64,000 nt of DNA from Acytostelium subglobosum LB1 (GCF_000787575.1 NW_012236508.1:298443-362442); one strand, 5' to 3'. Shown: positions 44,017 to 57,609, counted from the first letter of the stretch. A program made the numbers and translations. The notes: generated by a model from the sequence alone, not told the origin.

Positions 44017-47000
44017 TTAATTGATCATAATGGTCTCCTTAAGGATTGAGTACTCATTATCATCATCATCACCACCAACAACAACGACAACATTGTTATT
44101 GGTGAAGGAGAAGGTGAATGTCTTGATTTGGATTGGATCGAGTGTGACTGATAGGGGCAATGGTACAGATGCATTGAGTTGTGCGTTGGCCGTTAATGTG
44201 ACTTCGGCCACGTTGGAGATGTCAAAGCCACCAAATAGTTGGGAGAAGGTAAGTGTGGCGGGTTGCGAGTAGACAGTGCTCTGGCCCAGCTCGTAGATGT
44301 TGATCACACGCATCAACACCTGGCCATTGTCAAACCATTGACGGTTGAGTGTGAGCAGGTGAAGGTTGGGCGGGAACTGGCTGCCGCGCAAGGGTACAAA
44401 CTGGGTGTCGACCTTGTCACACCATATCGCGATCGAGTTGCCCTTGACCGGTGCGTACATGCGCAGCATCTCATTCTCGTGGACGAGAGTGTGTGGCGCA
44501 CGCTCAATCTCCTTGAGCGCCTGTTGGCCGACCAGCACACGCGACTTGATGCGTGCGACACTCGTGTCGTTCATCTTCTCGTTGATTGACCACTGCGTGT
44601 AGTTGCTGCGACGGATCAGCAGGAACTCGAGCAGACCCGCAGCCTGGCTGCTGGCGCCCATGCTCTGTTGATTGAGCACCACCAGTTCGTTGGTGCCATC
44701 GTTGATCAGGCCCGTGTTGATGGCTGGGTAGAAATTGCCCGAGATCAGACTCCAGACGTGCGAGTCGTTGAACTTCTCTGTCCAAACACGCTGCATCATC
44801 TCCAAACCGTTGTTTGTGTAGAATGTGCCACCGTTCTGGATGGATGAGTTGAAACGCATGGCAATCTCATGGTCCAAGCCGACGCTAACCACATTCTCGA
44901 TCTCAAAGTACTGGTTCTCCTGAGCCTGCGAGCCGGATGGCGCCATCGTGGCATTGTACACTGTGAACAACTGAGTGACATTGTTGCGGTAGACCACGGT
45001 GACCATTTGTACGATGGGGCCTTCAGTGAGGTAGAACTGTGCAGCAGTGGCATCCAGTGGATGTGCGTAGCCGTGTGTACGGAACTTGTAACAATCATCA
45101 GTCATTGAGTCGTACTCGACGAGCTCTTGGTTGAGCGTTACGACAGTGCCGCCATTGGTGAGGTCGACGTAGTGAGTTAGTTGCAGGACATTGTGATTGT
45201 TTGCGTTGGGCTGGAAGTGTAGCTCGAACAGGTCGTTGCCAATGGCGATGTCGATTGAGTCGATATCGCCCAAGTCGGCGAGGTTGATGGGTGTGGCGGG
45301 GGTGACGTGAGCGGGAAGTGGCGCTTCGAGACCCTCCAAGTCGAGCATGTGGAGTGCCAGGTCGTCATGGGTCACACCAACACACATAATGAAGTATGTC
45401 GAAGTTCCCAGCGCGGGCACGGACACCTCAAAGTACAGCTCCCACTGACCATCCTTATCTAGACGTTGGACGACTTGCGACTGGACTGGTTGCTGATTAT
45501 AGGCGTACACGGCGTAGTTCTGCACGCCCACCGGCATGTGTATGTACTCCACACGGTTCCACGCCAAACTGTTGCTCACAGACACCACGACCACCTGTCC
45601 CACGGACATGCCTTGGAGGAGAAGGTCATCGTATGAGAAGCCGGTCTCCATTGACGCGTTGGCCAGCAGGTACGACACCATCTCGGGCAGCACGTCGACT
45701 GAGGCGTTCTGAGCCGCGTACAGCATGTTAAAGTAGTTGTTGCGCACGTACTCCTTGGCTGTGCCCGTGATAGCGTCGTGATGTGTGAGGATGCCACTCA
45801 CGTTGCGGTGAAGGTCGAGCGCGCCAAACACCTTGGCGCCATCAAACGTGAAATGTTTGTTGTGAGTGGCTGAGGCCAGCGCGTACATTGTCTCGGTGTG
45901 GCGCAGGAGCGTGTCAGCATGGCGCACCGTGCCCTTGAGCACGGGGAAGCTCGAGAAGTAGCCCGACCAGTAGTTGACGCACGTGTTGAAGTTCTGGTAG
46001 TCGACACCCAGACACATCGTGTACGTGTAGTAGTCGCCGCCGTACAGGTTGGGGTAGTCCGTTGCCGGATCGGTCTCGGCAAACACCGCCTCAAAGTACT
46101 CGCTCAGCGTCGCGTACTTTATATTGACGCCGTATGTCTCGACGTTCTCGTTGATGTACGCGATCAGCTTGTCCATGTTGTCAAACTCCAGACTGGCGTT
46201 CTGGAAGCGGAAGTCATTGCCAAAGGGCAACAGCATGTTGTTATGGCGGTAGTATAGAACGCGCTCCTGGATGATCTGAACAAGTAGGGCAGCGCGCTCG
46301 GCAATGTTTGAGGCGTTGATTGATGGGTTCTGGCCGGGGTCTGACTCAAAGTCAAAGCCCGTGCAGATAGTGATGTTGGGGTCGGTCGCGTTGGGATAGC
46401 ACAGCTGTGGCGAGTTGTAATGATTGTCGAGGACATGTGTGAACAGCGACAGGTTGTTGCCGTAGCTTGGCGAGGGGTACCACATGAACTCGAATGAGCG
46501 GTCCTCAATCATGGCGCCGCTGCCCACAATGTCGGGTGTTGAGTTGTACTGGTGCTTGAGTCGGTCGTCCAGGCGATTGATGATGTGGTACTTGAAGCCC
46601 ATCAGGTTGAACAGTGTGGCGGTGAGGGTCGATGGGCCAAATGGATCGATCTGCCAGCCAGCCTCGGGGGCGACGCCAAAAGTGCCCAGTAGGAATTGAT
46701 GTCCTATCGTCATCTGATTGAGCACCGCTTGATAATGTGTGACTGCCTCATCATTCTGAGCCCATCCACCTCCAACAAACTCGAGTTGTCCAGATGCCAC
46801 CAACTTCCTGACCTGAGCCTGTGTCATATCCGTCTGATCCGACCACCATCTTGCAAAGTATATCCTATTGTGATGTTTTGGATGTGATGGAGTGAGTGAG
46901 TGAGTTGGCCATCCATTCATTGATCAATCATGGAACTTACGTCTCTGCCCAATTGAACTTCTTTGTTGGGTCATTCGACAAGTACTCAACCACATTGTCC

Positions 47001-47296
47001 AAGATAAGTGTAACATTCTCTGTGTAGTACTGTTCATAAGTTTGGACCCATCCAACATCTGTTATTTCCAGAAAGTTTGATTGATTGATGGGTTAGTGAG
47101 TCAGTGATTGATTGATTGAATGAATGAATGATTGACATCCAACTAACTTACCACAATGTGAATGAGGTATCAAGAATGCATTGATGATGTTGCCACCTTT
47201 CTTCTTTGCAGCCTCGACCACATTGAATGATGGTCCAATCAAGGCCACCAAAACAATGATCAAAACAATGTACTTATACAAAGATAATGATGACAT
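44017..47296 (-). CDS. GH38 alpha-mannosidase (lysosomal type)
   Basis: Three exons: 47296-47152, 47058-46941 and 46864-44017, 1036 residues. A signal peptide (LYKYIVLIIVLVALIGPSF) begins the protein. The GH38 zinc site starts at HSHCDVGW across the first splice junction, continues with VGGGWAQNDEA, and the nucleophile Asp lies in QIDPFGPS; ILTHHDAITGTAKEYV is the conserved His-His-Asp segment. The middle helical and C-terminal beta domains are complete, with many N-glycosylation sites (NxS/T). The enzyme trims alpha-mannose from N-glycans during lysosomal breakdown. Dictyostelium has several GH38 paralogs, so the exact ortholog is not claimed. Confidence 0.95.
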
Positions 47297-47519
47297 TGTA
47301 TAAGTTGTATTAATAATGAATGATTATTAAACAATCAGTGATGTTGATGTTTGTGGCTTCATTTGGGCTTAGTGGGACCTGTTTTGAATCAAGGCCCAAC
47401 ACAGATGTGGTCAAAAGGTCCCATAAATTGAATCTTTCGGAATGATCAACGTCAAACAAAGATTGATTGGTATGATGGATATGTACAAGTAATGTGATCA
47501 TATATATGATCACTCTACT
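47297..47519. other. spacer with 7-bp inverted repeat
   Basis: 5' flank of the mannosidase gene. GGGACCT near 47369 and AGGTCCC near 47427 could pair. No gene. Confidence 0.4.
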
Positions 47520-48341
47520 TTACTTTATTCTAGCAATGACATCGTTGATTGAGGCGATCCACTCTTCCTGCTCTTTGGCCGACGAAGCCATCAATAAATA
47601 ATCCCTGGACATGCTCTTCTCGCTGACGCCAGAGCGCAAAATGATGCCAAAAGGCTTGGCCGTGTAGAGCTCGGCCTTGGCGGCTGCCAACACTATCACT
47701 CCCTTGGCCTTGGCATCCTTCTTCTTCTTGTAGTACGACAGCGTGCCGCCTGCCTTCAAGCAGAACCATCGCGTGGTCCAATTGCGGCGACCACCTTCGC
47801 CGCCTCCCTTCTTCTTTAGTATGCCCTCACGTATAATATTCTGATTTTGTAATAATTGATCACTTGAAGCCAATGTCGAAGTTGATGTTGTTGAAGTCGA
47901 TGAAGTTGATGAAGTCGGCACCATCATATTTGAGTTGGGGCCGTTTGACGTGGAAGTTGTTGATCCTCCTATATTGCTGCCAGAGTTGGAAGTTGATGTA
48001 GTTATGTTGGAGTTTGAGTTTGTGTTGTTGGAGCTTGTGTTGGTGTTGGAGTTACTTGAACTTGATGTATTGTGTGAGAGTGGAGATGATGATGTTGAGT
48101 TGCCGAGTGATTGTGGACTGGTACTGCTGTGATTGAATCTCTTGTGGGAGACGATTGGACTGCCTGGTTTATGTGATTGTATGTCTGGTATACTTGTTGG
48201 AACATCTGGCAATGATGATAGATCCAAGTCCAAATCAATATTGGTGCGGCCACCACTCTGCTGTTGTTCCTTAATCTTTGTTGGTGAGGCCATTCCAGTG
48301 TCCCCGACTGATGCCCCACTAATATTATTATTATAATTCAT
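47520..48341 (-). CDS. PH-domain protein with low-complexity N-terminus
   Basis: Single exon, 273 residues, starting MNYNNNISG. Residues 1-165 are Ser/Thr/Asn-rich with homopolymer runs. The last ~105 residues form a pleckstrin homology domain: IIREGILKKKGGGEGGRRNWTTRWFCLKAGGTLSYYKKKKDAKAKG, ... and the invariant Trp in the C-terminal helix (KEQEEWIASINDVIARI). The basic first loop (KKKGGGEGGRRNWTTR) is compatible with phosphoinositide binding. Target lipid and role are unknown. Confidence 0.9.
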   Translation of the reverse strand: MNYNNNISGASVGDTGMASPTKIKEQQQSGGRTNIDLDLDLSSLPDVPTSIPDIQSHKPGSPIVSHKRFNHSSTSPQSLGNSTSSSPLSHNTSSSSNSNTNTSSNNTNSNSNITTSTSNSGSNIGGSTTSTSNGPNSNMMVPTSSTSSTSTTSTSTLASSDQLLQNQNIIREGILKKKGGGEGGRRNWTTRWFCLKAGGTLSYYKKKKDAKAKGVIVLAAAKAELYTAKPFGIILRSGVSEKSMSRDYLLMASSAKEQEEWIASINDVIARIK

Positions 48342-49125
48342 GATTGACTGATTGATTTGTTTGATTGAATGAATGAATGGATGAATGATTGATTATATGT
48401 ATATTATGTATATAAGTATTATGTTATGTGTATCTCTTTGATCAAAGGTATATAAAGTAATATTTAACTCATGTTCATCATCATCAATGCTATGACCCAT
48501 CCATCCATCAATCCATCCAACGATTTGAAGCTGATGATGACTCTATCATAAACACTCGCCATCACATCAAAGATCCCACATTTGTGGAGCCATCCATCAA
48601 AAGGACCTTGCGATCCAATGGGTAAATCTTTGCACTGCAAAGATCAAATCAGGCTTTGGATGGATGTGGTGGTCCCAGGCGGTCACACTCGAGGGGGCTC
48701 ACGTTGGACTAAGGGGGCCAAAACCAAAAGTCGTCAAAACATGTGGATTGCGATCACTTTTGTCAGGTAGCACTTTGTATTAGAACTTTCAACAACAGCC
48801 ACAGACGTCTGTTTGTTGTGCAAGTGTGTTGTTCTTCTTCTTGGTTGTTGTTGTTATCTATCTATGCTGACAACTGCGCAAACATTGGCAGTTGGCAGGC
48901 TAGGCTTGAACAGCGTTGGTATGAACTGAACGGCTATCTTGTCCACGGCCAACTATCCAGCCATCTTCACTCAGTCGGTCGGTTGGCTTTGTGAATGGAC
49001 CCGGGACCTTGGCCGTACCTACCCGAGGGCCATCACTCTCTCCGTGAGTGATTGATTGTGCGAGTGAATGTGATCAATCACTCGTCGTCAACAATTGAAT
49101 GAATGAATGATCATCACTCACTCAC
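48342..49125. other. long spacer, GC-richer middle, with palindrome
   Basis: 784 bp without a recognised gene. The segment from about 48560 to 49020 is notably GC-richer than other spacers. It has a perfect 8-bp-arm hairpin ATCTTTGC-ACT-GCAAAGAT at 48626-48644 and a CCCGGG-centred short repeat near 49001. A non-coding RNA is possible but not identified. Confidence 0.4.
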
Positions 49126-49888
49126 TCAATCATTGAGTATGATATAGTTGTCTGGACGCTTCTTTCGAACAAAGTAGAGGAACATTGTNGGCGAATATGA
49201 TGTCTGTGATGACCATGATTGGCGCGAGGTAGCTCATACTGTAGTTGGTGACGCCATAGACACCCTCGATGGTGAAGCCAGCCGCCAGCCAGATACCCAC
49301 GAGTCCAATGGGTGCACCATACGCCCATACAACCTTGAGTGCATCTCTAATCATACGTGTCGATCGTCTTGAATTGTTGCCTCGATAATTTAGATGTATA
49401 CGATGTCGCTTCCTAATGTGCTCGGTGGACAACAGCAGGTCCGCGGTCAGGATGACGGGCGGCACGTAGTGGATGAGGATGTTGAGCGCCCAGGCAAAGG
49501 CGACCGAGTGGTGCTCGAGGCGGGCTCGCTCGGCGATGAAGTCTGGGTTGAGGATGACCAGCAGCACGGTCGCCGTCACCATGACGATGTACGAGCCGAC
49601 AAAGCTGAGCGCGTGCAGCAGCTGCACAAACTGATTGTTCTTGTTTGTAGACAGGTCCAGGTCGAACCAGAGCACGTGCACGATCCAGAACCAAAAAGTC
49701 AGGTTGGTGATCAGGAAGGGGAACATGATCACCGCCACCAAAAAGTATGTCAACATCAAATAGAAGAGTGCGCGGCGCACCATGAAGCGATAGGTCTCGC
49801 GCAGGATCTGTGAGCGCAGTGGCAGACTGGAGAAATACAATGTGCCACTGCCCTCTCTAAACGAATCGTCCACGCCTCCATTTATCAA
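49126..49888 (-). CDS. multi-pass membrane protein, family uncertain
   Basis: At least 250 residues with five or six hydrophobic spans (FYLMLTYFLVAVIMFPFLI; LTFWFWIVHVLW; LSFVGSYIVMVTATVLLVIL; FAWALNILIHYVPPVILTADLLL; VVWAYGAPIGLVGIWLAAGF; SYLAPIMVITDIIFATMFLYFV). The N at 49189 disturbs the frame; past it the sequence continues MFLYFVRKKRPDNYIILND and stops at 49126. The frame is open upstream into an Asn/Asp/Ser-rich stretch to about 50010, but no in-frame ATG is found there, so a short 5' exon is likely missing. The N-x-x-I-H-x-x-P-P...D string faintly recalls FAR-17a/AIG1-type proteins, but this is too weak to name it. Confidence 0.6.
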
Positions 49889-50010
49889 ACTAATATCTCT
49901 ACTATTATCTCTTTTCCATAAATAATCATTATTTATCGATGATGATGAATCGTCATTTATGCTATTATTATTGCTGTTATAATTATTGATTGAATGATCT
50001 ATTTTCTACG

Positions 50011-50843
50011 TTATTGTTGTTGTTGTATCTCTTTAAAAGTCTAGACTTTTCGTTTACTTTACTTGTTATTGTTGAAAGTAGAGTGAATGAGTAATTATCT
50101 TTATAAAGTATTTATATATTATGTTATAATGTATCTATCTATCTCTTTTGAGTATGAATGAGTAAATGAATGAAGTAATTGTTTTGAAAACCAACTTAGA
50201 CAAGATTGTCTTGCATGAATGACCCAGACCTGGGGCTACGACCTCAGGTCGCCAAAATTGGTATAAACATGGGCCATGTTTATTTTATTCATACATTGAA
50301 AATAATAATAATATATATAAATATATAATCATGGTTTTGATAAAGACTTTCTCTTTTTATTGTTGATGTTGGACAATGAATGGGTCCTATCCATCTGGCC
50401 GGAGACATGAACTTAATCAAGTTTTAATATCGATGGAGTCCAGCCAATCATAAACAAACAATAGTGATAATTTATTTGAAAAATGGGCCAAAGTTTCATC
50501 GAGGGTCTGTTTGATTGTTTGTTTGTTGGTGAAGTGGGTGTGTATGTGATGGGGTAGATGGGTGGGTCCTCCGAGTGGTCATTGATGGCCCTCCAGGTGA
50601 TGTGGGGGTTGGCAGTTGATCAATCAATCAGTCACCTCTATAAATCATTCATTTATTCATACATTCAACATCACCTTCCAACATCAATCAATCAATCATT
50701 TCATTAAACCTAAACTATTTATATTTGTATTTGTCAATCAACCAGTCTAGACTCTGACGCCAGACTTATGAATGTTGCTCCAAGCATAGGATACACGACA
50801 GCAACATCAATCGAGACAGAGACAGAGTAGCAAACATCAACAA
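50011..50843. other. gene-free upstream region of the DOCK gene
   Basis: AT-rich with runs of TGAATGA/TATC. Two inverted repeats are seen: GACCTGGGG...CCTCAGGTC at 50227-50250 and the near-perfect AAACATGGGCCATGTTT at 50265-50281. No gene recognised. Confidence 0.45.
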
Positions 50844-53800
50844 ATGGCGACAACTATACAGACGACAATGAATACATCAGCAACAGTACCAGTATCAGTA
50901 CCAACGCCACCACAATCCAATAGTGGCAAGGAGTGGACGGATGTTACAAAGACATGTATTGTACTATTCCCATTCAATGCCACACACAAGTTCCAATTGC
51001 CATTGGCTGTTGGTGACCTTGTAAATATATATGCACAGACTATTGTGGATGGCGAACAGGGATGGTTCAGTGGCGTATCAGTCGCCACCCAAGAACATGG
51101 CATCTTCCCACAATCCTACGTGGCCCAACTACCCAACAACATTGACGAACTATCCATGCCACATAACGTTCCAATATCAACAAAGATGTATGTAATGTGT
51201 TTGATCAAGCATAGTTGGAATCATCCCACTGACTCCCACCCCTCCCCCAACCCCAGTGGAGCAACTAATGAACAGATGGCCAACTGTGCCATATTCAATG
51301 AGATAACAAACACGATTGTGGAGTGGGCCACGCTACTCAAGTTGTTCTCTCAGAACAAACAACATAATGACTTCAAAGTGCTGACTCAGAGGTTAACTCA
51401 GCTGATCCAGTTCCGCACTCAGCTGTTAACATTGTCCTCAGCCAAGGTATGTGTGTCGTCTGGAATGGAACCATTCCATCAATCAATCAATCAATCACAC
51501 ACTAACATGGACATTTAATTAATGAATACACAGGATATATCATTCGAGTTAAGAGATAAGATATTGACAGTGATTGATGAAGGAAGACAAGAGACTGGAA
51601 TGACGGTGGTACTAAGAAAGGAGATGCAGAACACTCATTCCAATGCAACTACAAACCCACGCAATAGTAATACACCTCAATCATCACTCTCTGCCAGTGA
51701 CCTAGTACTTGCCGACGCGGAAAACACAGGACTCTATACCCTATACACATTAGTAAGATCACTTCATCATCATGAGATCTCGTTGATTGAGTGCACTGAC
51801 TGATCGATCAATCAGTGCACTCATATATCTTGATTGATCGATCGATCAGATTATAGATCTTAGATCTAACATGTACATTATATTACCATATATAGTATCA
51901 AGAGAAGCGATCAGGATCAGTGGACAGGACATTGGAGAGCATAAAGATTGAGGAGAAGATGGGCGGACAGTCGAGTAGTGGTAATCTTCAGTCGTTGGCT
52001 CCCCCATCAGTGATCGTGTCGTCGTCAGTTGGTGGCGGCACATCACCAAGTAATAACAACAGCAACACCACCACGCAAGTTGGAATGGTTGGATCGCCAT
52101 CAATATCGCGCAGCGTCATCTCCAACTCCAGTACAGATCTCTCGTCACAAACATTCCAGGCGGGGACAATCAACAAGACCAGCAAGACGAATGCCTTTTT
52201 CAACTTCAACAGCGTTAGGATAAAGGGCAAGTCGCAGATCAACACATCATCCGGCGGCATTGGCCAGTCGATGTCGAACAGCTCGACCAACCTCACAGTG
52301 TCCAGCACATCGCCGCCTCCCTCGATGGGCAGTCCGTCGATCTACTCTTCGTCGCCCTCATCGTCGCCATCGATGTTTTCCATGTCACAGTCGATATCGA
52401 CCAGCCCAATGGCTGGTTCGCCCCTCACAGGCAGCCCGCAGCTTATTGCCAAGGAGCCGTCACATGCCAGTGGCTTGACGCCTTCAACATCGCCAGGCGC
52501 TTCCTCACCCGGACCAAAGCCCGCGATTGGCGGCAGAAGCAGTCCAAATCCAATGTTAAACAAACCACATCTATTACCTACAACGAAGCCTTCGCGACAG
52601 GGATCATTCCTCGTGGCACAGCAACAATCTTCATCTGCCGCAGGTGGACCAAACCAATCCGAGGCAGCCGCGGCCAAAACAACCACATCACAGCTCCTAG
52701 TCTCACTCAGCAACTTCCTATATTCTGTAAGTTATTGACTAAGCCCTGGAATCATTCCATTCACTGACCCCCACCCCCCCACACCTGATCAATCAATGAA
52801 TTAGTCTGGCGAGTATTTAGAGCTGATATTTAGTATATATAATAAGACGGATAATAAGTTCATCACAGAGAATTATTGTGGAATAGTTCCACCAAGTGGA
52901 ATATTCGTGGAACCAGATAATCCTAATGAGAAGTTGCGAACAGTGTTCAAGGACCTTGAGGCCAAGGACTTGGCCTCAGAGCTATACCTCGTGGCCAAGA
53001 TATACAAACGCACGTCCAACATCAACTCCAAAGACCCCAACAACTCTCCGACAATGACTCGCTCAAATGCCGCGATGATCCCATCCATCTCGCTGAGCGC
53101 CGTCGCCGCGACCTATCATCAAAACTCTGGCAAACAGTTCAAAAAGTACATTGGTTGTGGCGTCAAGCGACTGGATCTAGGCGCAGCGAGCACAGAGGCG
53201 CCTGTCGAGTTCATGATCCAGTTGTACACCAGCGCCAACGAGGCTGCAATGCCATCGCTGCACGAGAGCATCATCAACGAGGCGTCCAGCAGCTACGAAG
53301 CGATCGTGCGTGCCAAAGGCATTGTGTGCACGTTTCAGCACTTTGTCTGCGACTATGCGCAGTTCCTGGGCGCCAACCCGACGTTCCGAAACGTGGCGGC
53401 GTCTCTCAAGATGCAGTTGCCCGAGCTGGTGCTGCCAGGCAACGATCGAAACGACATCTACATTCAGATTGAGGACGGCGAGTTTGCAGACAAGAACATC
53501 GAGGTGGCCCTCGTGATCAAGAACGACGCAGGCGTCGTCATGACCGACTCGATCAAGTACGCGAATGGACAGCCCACGACGGCTGAGTACCGCACCAGCA
53601 TCCAGACCGCCGGATCCAACGCCAGCAATCGCTGGAACGAGACGGTCAAAGTGTGGATGGCGGCCAAGACACTACCCTCAGCGCACATGTTCTTCGTGGC
53701 GCGCACATGCTCAGAGAAGCGCGACAAGGAGCGACAGACCATCGGCTACGGCTTCCTGCGATTTGTTGGCGACGATGGATCGGTGCTCAAGGACGGTGCA

Positions 53801-56800
53801 CATACCATCACTCTGGTGCGCTCACCCACGGAAGATGTGCCCGTGGCCATCTACCTTCAGTCGCGTGGCGACCTTGACAACTCAGCTGGTGGCGCGGGCG
53901 CCAAGGCATCATCAAAGAAGACTCAAGACACGATGCGCATACGAACGACATTCGTCTCGACGACTCTGGCGCAGAACCATCACGTGGTCAACTTGACCAA
54001 CTGGCAGACCTACAACGGCGAGCTCAGCGCGCTAATCAAAGACATCACATTCCTTGCGCAGCAGGACATCATTCGCAACCTCCAAGAGATCTTTTACAAC
54101 TTCCTAGCGATCATGGACCAACAGCTCAACGACTCGCCGCTGTCAATGGAAATCTTCCGCGCGTTCACATTCATCATTGGTGGCCTTGTCGACTCGCGAT
54201 CTGTCAACTACCGACCCGCACTTGATCTCTACGTGTCCAAGTACTTTGGCGCGTCAATGAATGCCAGCCTACAGCTGGTGGGCATTGCAGCCCACACACA
54301 CCTGTTGCGCTCAGTCGTAAAGAGTCTCGAGAACTTTGAGGACCCAGCCAACACATCGCGAATCACCCTCTCGCTCAAGGCACTGGAGTACATCTTCAAG
54401 ATGGTGGTGGCGTCGCGCACTCGCTTCCCCAACAAGGTGGACGCCGAGTACAACAACGAGACATACCTTGCCAACCTCAAGAGCGTCGTGGACACGCTGT
54501 GCGAGATCATGGTGTCCAACTCTCCAGCTCTGATTGGCGCGCAGACGATTGCGCTTAAGAACTTCGAGGGCATGTTTGCAGACATGCGCCGCTTCTTCAC
54601 GATCGAGGAGATGGGTATCATCGCGCTCAAGTTCATGCGCTCAATCCAGCATCTCGAGAAGAACAAGCGATACAACCTGCTAAAGCTGCGTCTGCTGATC
54701 TCGTACATCAACGGTGACCTCATGCTCAACAAGGAGACACGTAAACAGCTGCACCCCATTGTGTTCCAGCTGCTGCTTACTCACTTTGGCAAGTCTTTTG
54801 AAGAGACCGACCTCTGTCTGGCCATCCTAGGACAAGTGTCGGACATCATGATCACCAAGGTAGAGCTGCGTGGAGACGACAAGGACGTCTGGCTAGTGGA
54901 CATCATCTCATTCTTTGTTCAAATACTCGAGCTGCTGCAATTGATCAATAATAGTGTTGGATGTGCATTGCCCCCTGCAGACGCGCTGGCTCAAGCCGAT
55001 CAGCGATCAAACTCAAACTCAAGCACCAGCTCACTGGCTGGCGCTACGACCTCTGCCAACCTCCTAGCAATCGTACAATTGCTCCCAGAGGACAGCCTCC
55101 ATGACCTGCGTCTTAAAATCTACTCAATCATTCTTGGCACTGCCAGGCTTGCCGGCGCGCCTCAATGGGAGCAGATCAGCAAGACCCCCACATCGGTAAG
55201 TGAGAGTGGATGAGCATGCTTGTGAATGATCACTAACTGAAATCACTCAATCAAAATCAGAGAACCATGTTCATTGACTTGTTCACATCTCTGAGGCTGT
55301 TGCTCGAGTCACCCAAGTTCCCCAAGGACTTCTGGGCCTTCAATGTGTTTGTGTTGAAGACGATATTGAGGATGTCGCGTATACTAGAGGATGTCTCGTT
55401 CAATCCGACAAAGAATGGTGGAGTCCCACTTGACCTATCCATGCTACAGTCCTTCTTCTTGCTGACCACTGCATTCCTCAATTGCAAAGACCTCCAGACA
55501 GAGGTTGGCAATCCGGCCAAAGCAGTCTTCCTCAAGTCACGTTGTGGAGACGTGCGCATTGAGATGTCCCGTGTACTCGAGCGAGTATGGGCGGCAGTCC
55601 CAATCCAACAACGTGCCTCCTTCATCGCCATACTCATTGATCCAGTCATCAGGTTATTAGTTGTAAGTTGTGAATATCATGATCATCGGAACTATTCCAC
55701 TCACCATCAATCAAACATGTGCAAATACAGAGCGAGATAATCGACGCCAAGAGAGTAGCAACAAAGATATATTACGATATATTGGAAGGAGAGATTGTGG
55801 CGACAGGTGCATACTTGGACCTGCTCAATCGTACTGTGGACACGTTGGTGGAGAGTGGCACAGGTGTCACTGATGGCCTGGCATGGCCAGTGGTCACACG
55901 TGGCATGGATGCACATCTACCATTCACTCACAAGACATTCGCGACATTCTTCAACTCGCAGTGCATGCAGATTGTGTTGGGCAAGTCCACCGAGGACACC
56001 AAGAAGAAGGCCGAGCAGTTCATCAAGGATATCATACAGTTTGTCTCGCTACTGGCCACATTCATGGCTGAGATCAAGAATCAGGACGACGAGGAGGTGT
56101 TCTCCGCCGTGTCCAAGCTCATCCAGTACTTCAAGGACAATCGTCGCACCAGCCACTTCATTCGCTTCGTGAGCATGTGCAGCAAGAGACACAGTGCCAA
56201 TGGCAGCTTTGTAGAGGCCGCTGTTGTAGCAATGATGCACGCATCACTATACAAGTGGGATCATCACAAGGTGATCGACGCCATCGTCTGCGACTATGGT
56301 CCCTGTCCAATTCAGAAGGAGTCTGAGCGCAAAGAGGCCCTGTACAAAGAGATCCTCGCCTTCTACAACAAGGGCAAGGCATGGGACCTGGCCATCCCAC
56401 TCCTCAAAGAGCTAACCCATCACTACACCATGAACTACTGTGACATGGCAGCCACTGCCAACTACTTGGTATGTATCATTCCCTCCTTTGCTCACTCTCA
56501 TTCATTCACTCATTCACTCACTGACGCACGCCAACATGAACAGAGACAACAAGCGACATTCATTCAGAAGCTCAATGACACTGAGCCTGCATTAGAGGAG
56601 TACTTTAGAGTGGGATACTATGGCAAGAGATATCCGATCAATGTGCAGAACAAGGAGTTTGTGTACAAGGGCAATGATGGCGAGAAACTTGCAGACTTCA
56701 CCGCCAAGCTCACAACAAAGTGGCCCAGGGCTGAACTACTAAAGTCAACAGAGCCACCAAGTCAATCAATAATGGACACTGATTCACAATGTAAGTTCAA

Positions 56801-57592
56801 CTCTTTGTTGTGACGCCACTACCCCATGGAAACACGGAAACACACGGAAACACACGGAAACACTAACGGCAACACACTTGGAAACACGGCAACTCTTTAG
56901 ATTTATTAATAACCCCTGTAAATGTATCAAGTATGAACAATGTACAAAGGAGACACAGTTTAAACAAGATTATAGATAGCTTTGGACCAAAGAGAAGGGT
57001 ACCGCTGCGTATTCAACAACTCAATGCAAGATGCAACGTCAATGTGTTTGTACATGTCAAGCCAGGCTATAGGAGGCCCGGGGCCAGCGCTGTCAGGCCG
57101 GCCAATGACCTCGAGGACAGTTGGACACTAAACACCTATCTGGTGTGCGCCACACCCTTCCCCGGCACAGAGCGTCGCTCGCTGGTGGTCGAGCGCCATC
57201 AACAAGAGGTGTCACCCATTGAGAACGCACTCAACAATGTTGTGCAGCGCAACGAAGAGCTCATCTCACAGCTTGACAAGTACACTCAGGCACAGAGCAA
57301 TGGAGCTCAAGAGAATGTCGCCCCACTCACTGCCACGATCGAGTCCGCCGTCGGCGGCAACACGGCCAAGTACGAGTACTTCCTGTCGCATAACTATGTC
57401 CAGAAGCATCCAGAGAGCAAGCATCTGGTCGAGTGTCTAAAGGTGGCGATGGACCAGCAGCTGATCGTGCTGGAGCAGGCGCTGCATCTGCACGCGCAGC
57501 TGCGTCCCGTGGACATGGCCGCGACACAAGAGCGTCTAGAGTCGAGTTTTGCCGCGATGAAGAATGAGCGAGCATCCTCCATTATTATTTAA
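50844..57592 (+). CDS. DOCK-family (Dock180-type) Rac guanine-nucleotide exchange factor
   Basis: About nine exons, roughly 2000 residues: 50844 to about 51187, 51250-51447, 51533-51752, 51916-52728, about 52804-55195, 55259-55661, 55731-56467, 56543-56790 and 56899-57592. An N-terminal SH3 domain (ALFPFNATHKFQLPLAVGDLVNIY-like, GWFSGVSVATQEHGIFPQSYV) marks it as a Dock180/ELMO-interacting type. A Ser/Pro/Thr-rich insert is encoded around 52000-52700. DHR-1 (C2-like, phosphoinositide-binding) starts at RNDIYIQIEDGEF and includes ERQTIGYGFLRF. After a long helical ARM-like region, DHR-2, the catalytic part for Rac nucleotide exchange, runs from DMAATANYL through EYFRVGYYGKRYP, INVQNKEFVYKG and to near the end. 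The protein ends NERASSIII. With ELMO, such proteins control actin during chemotaxis. Its stop lies 17 bp from that of the convergent RPAP2 gene. Confidence 0.92.
56820..56888. repeat. ACACGGAAACAC intronic repeat
   Basis: Four or five units of (C)ACGGAAACA(C) with later CGGCAACAC variants fill most of the last DOCK intron. The GGAAACAC core is shared with the phosphotransferase intron repeat at 10160-10216. Confidence 0.8.
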
Positions 57593-57609
57593 TGAACTGA
57601 CTTCTTGCT

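Noticed and set aside
48582-48994. Two short plus-strand frames in the spacer upstream of the PH-domain gene.
   Set aside because: No family similarity, no splice signals joining them.
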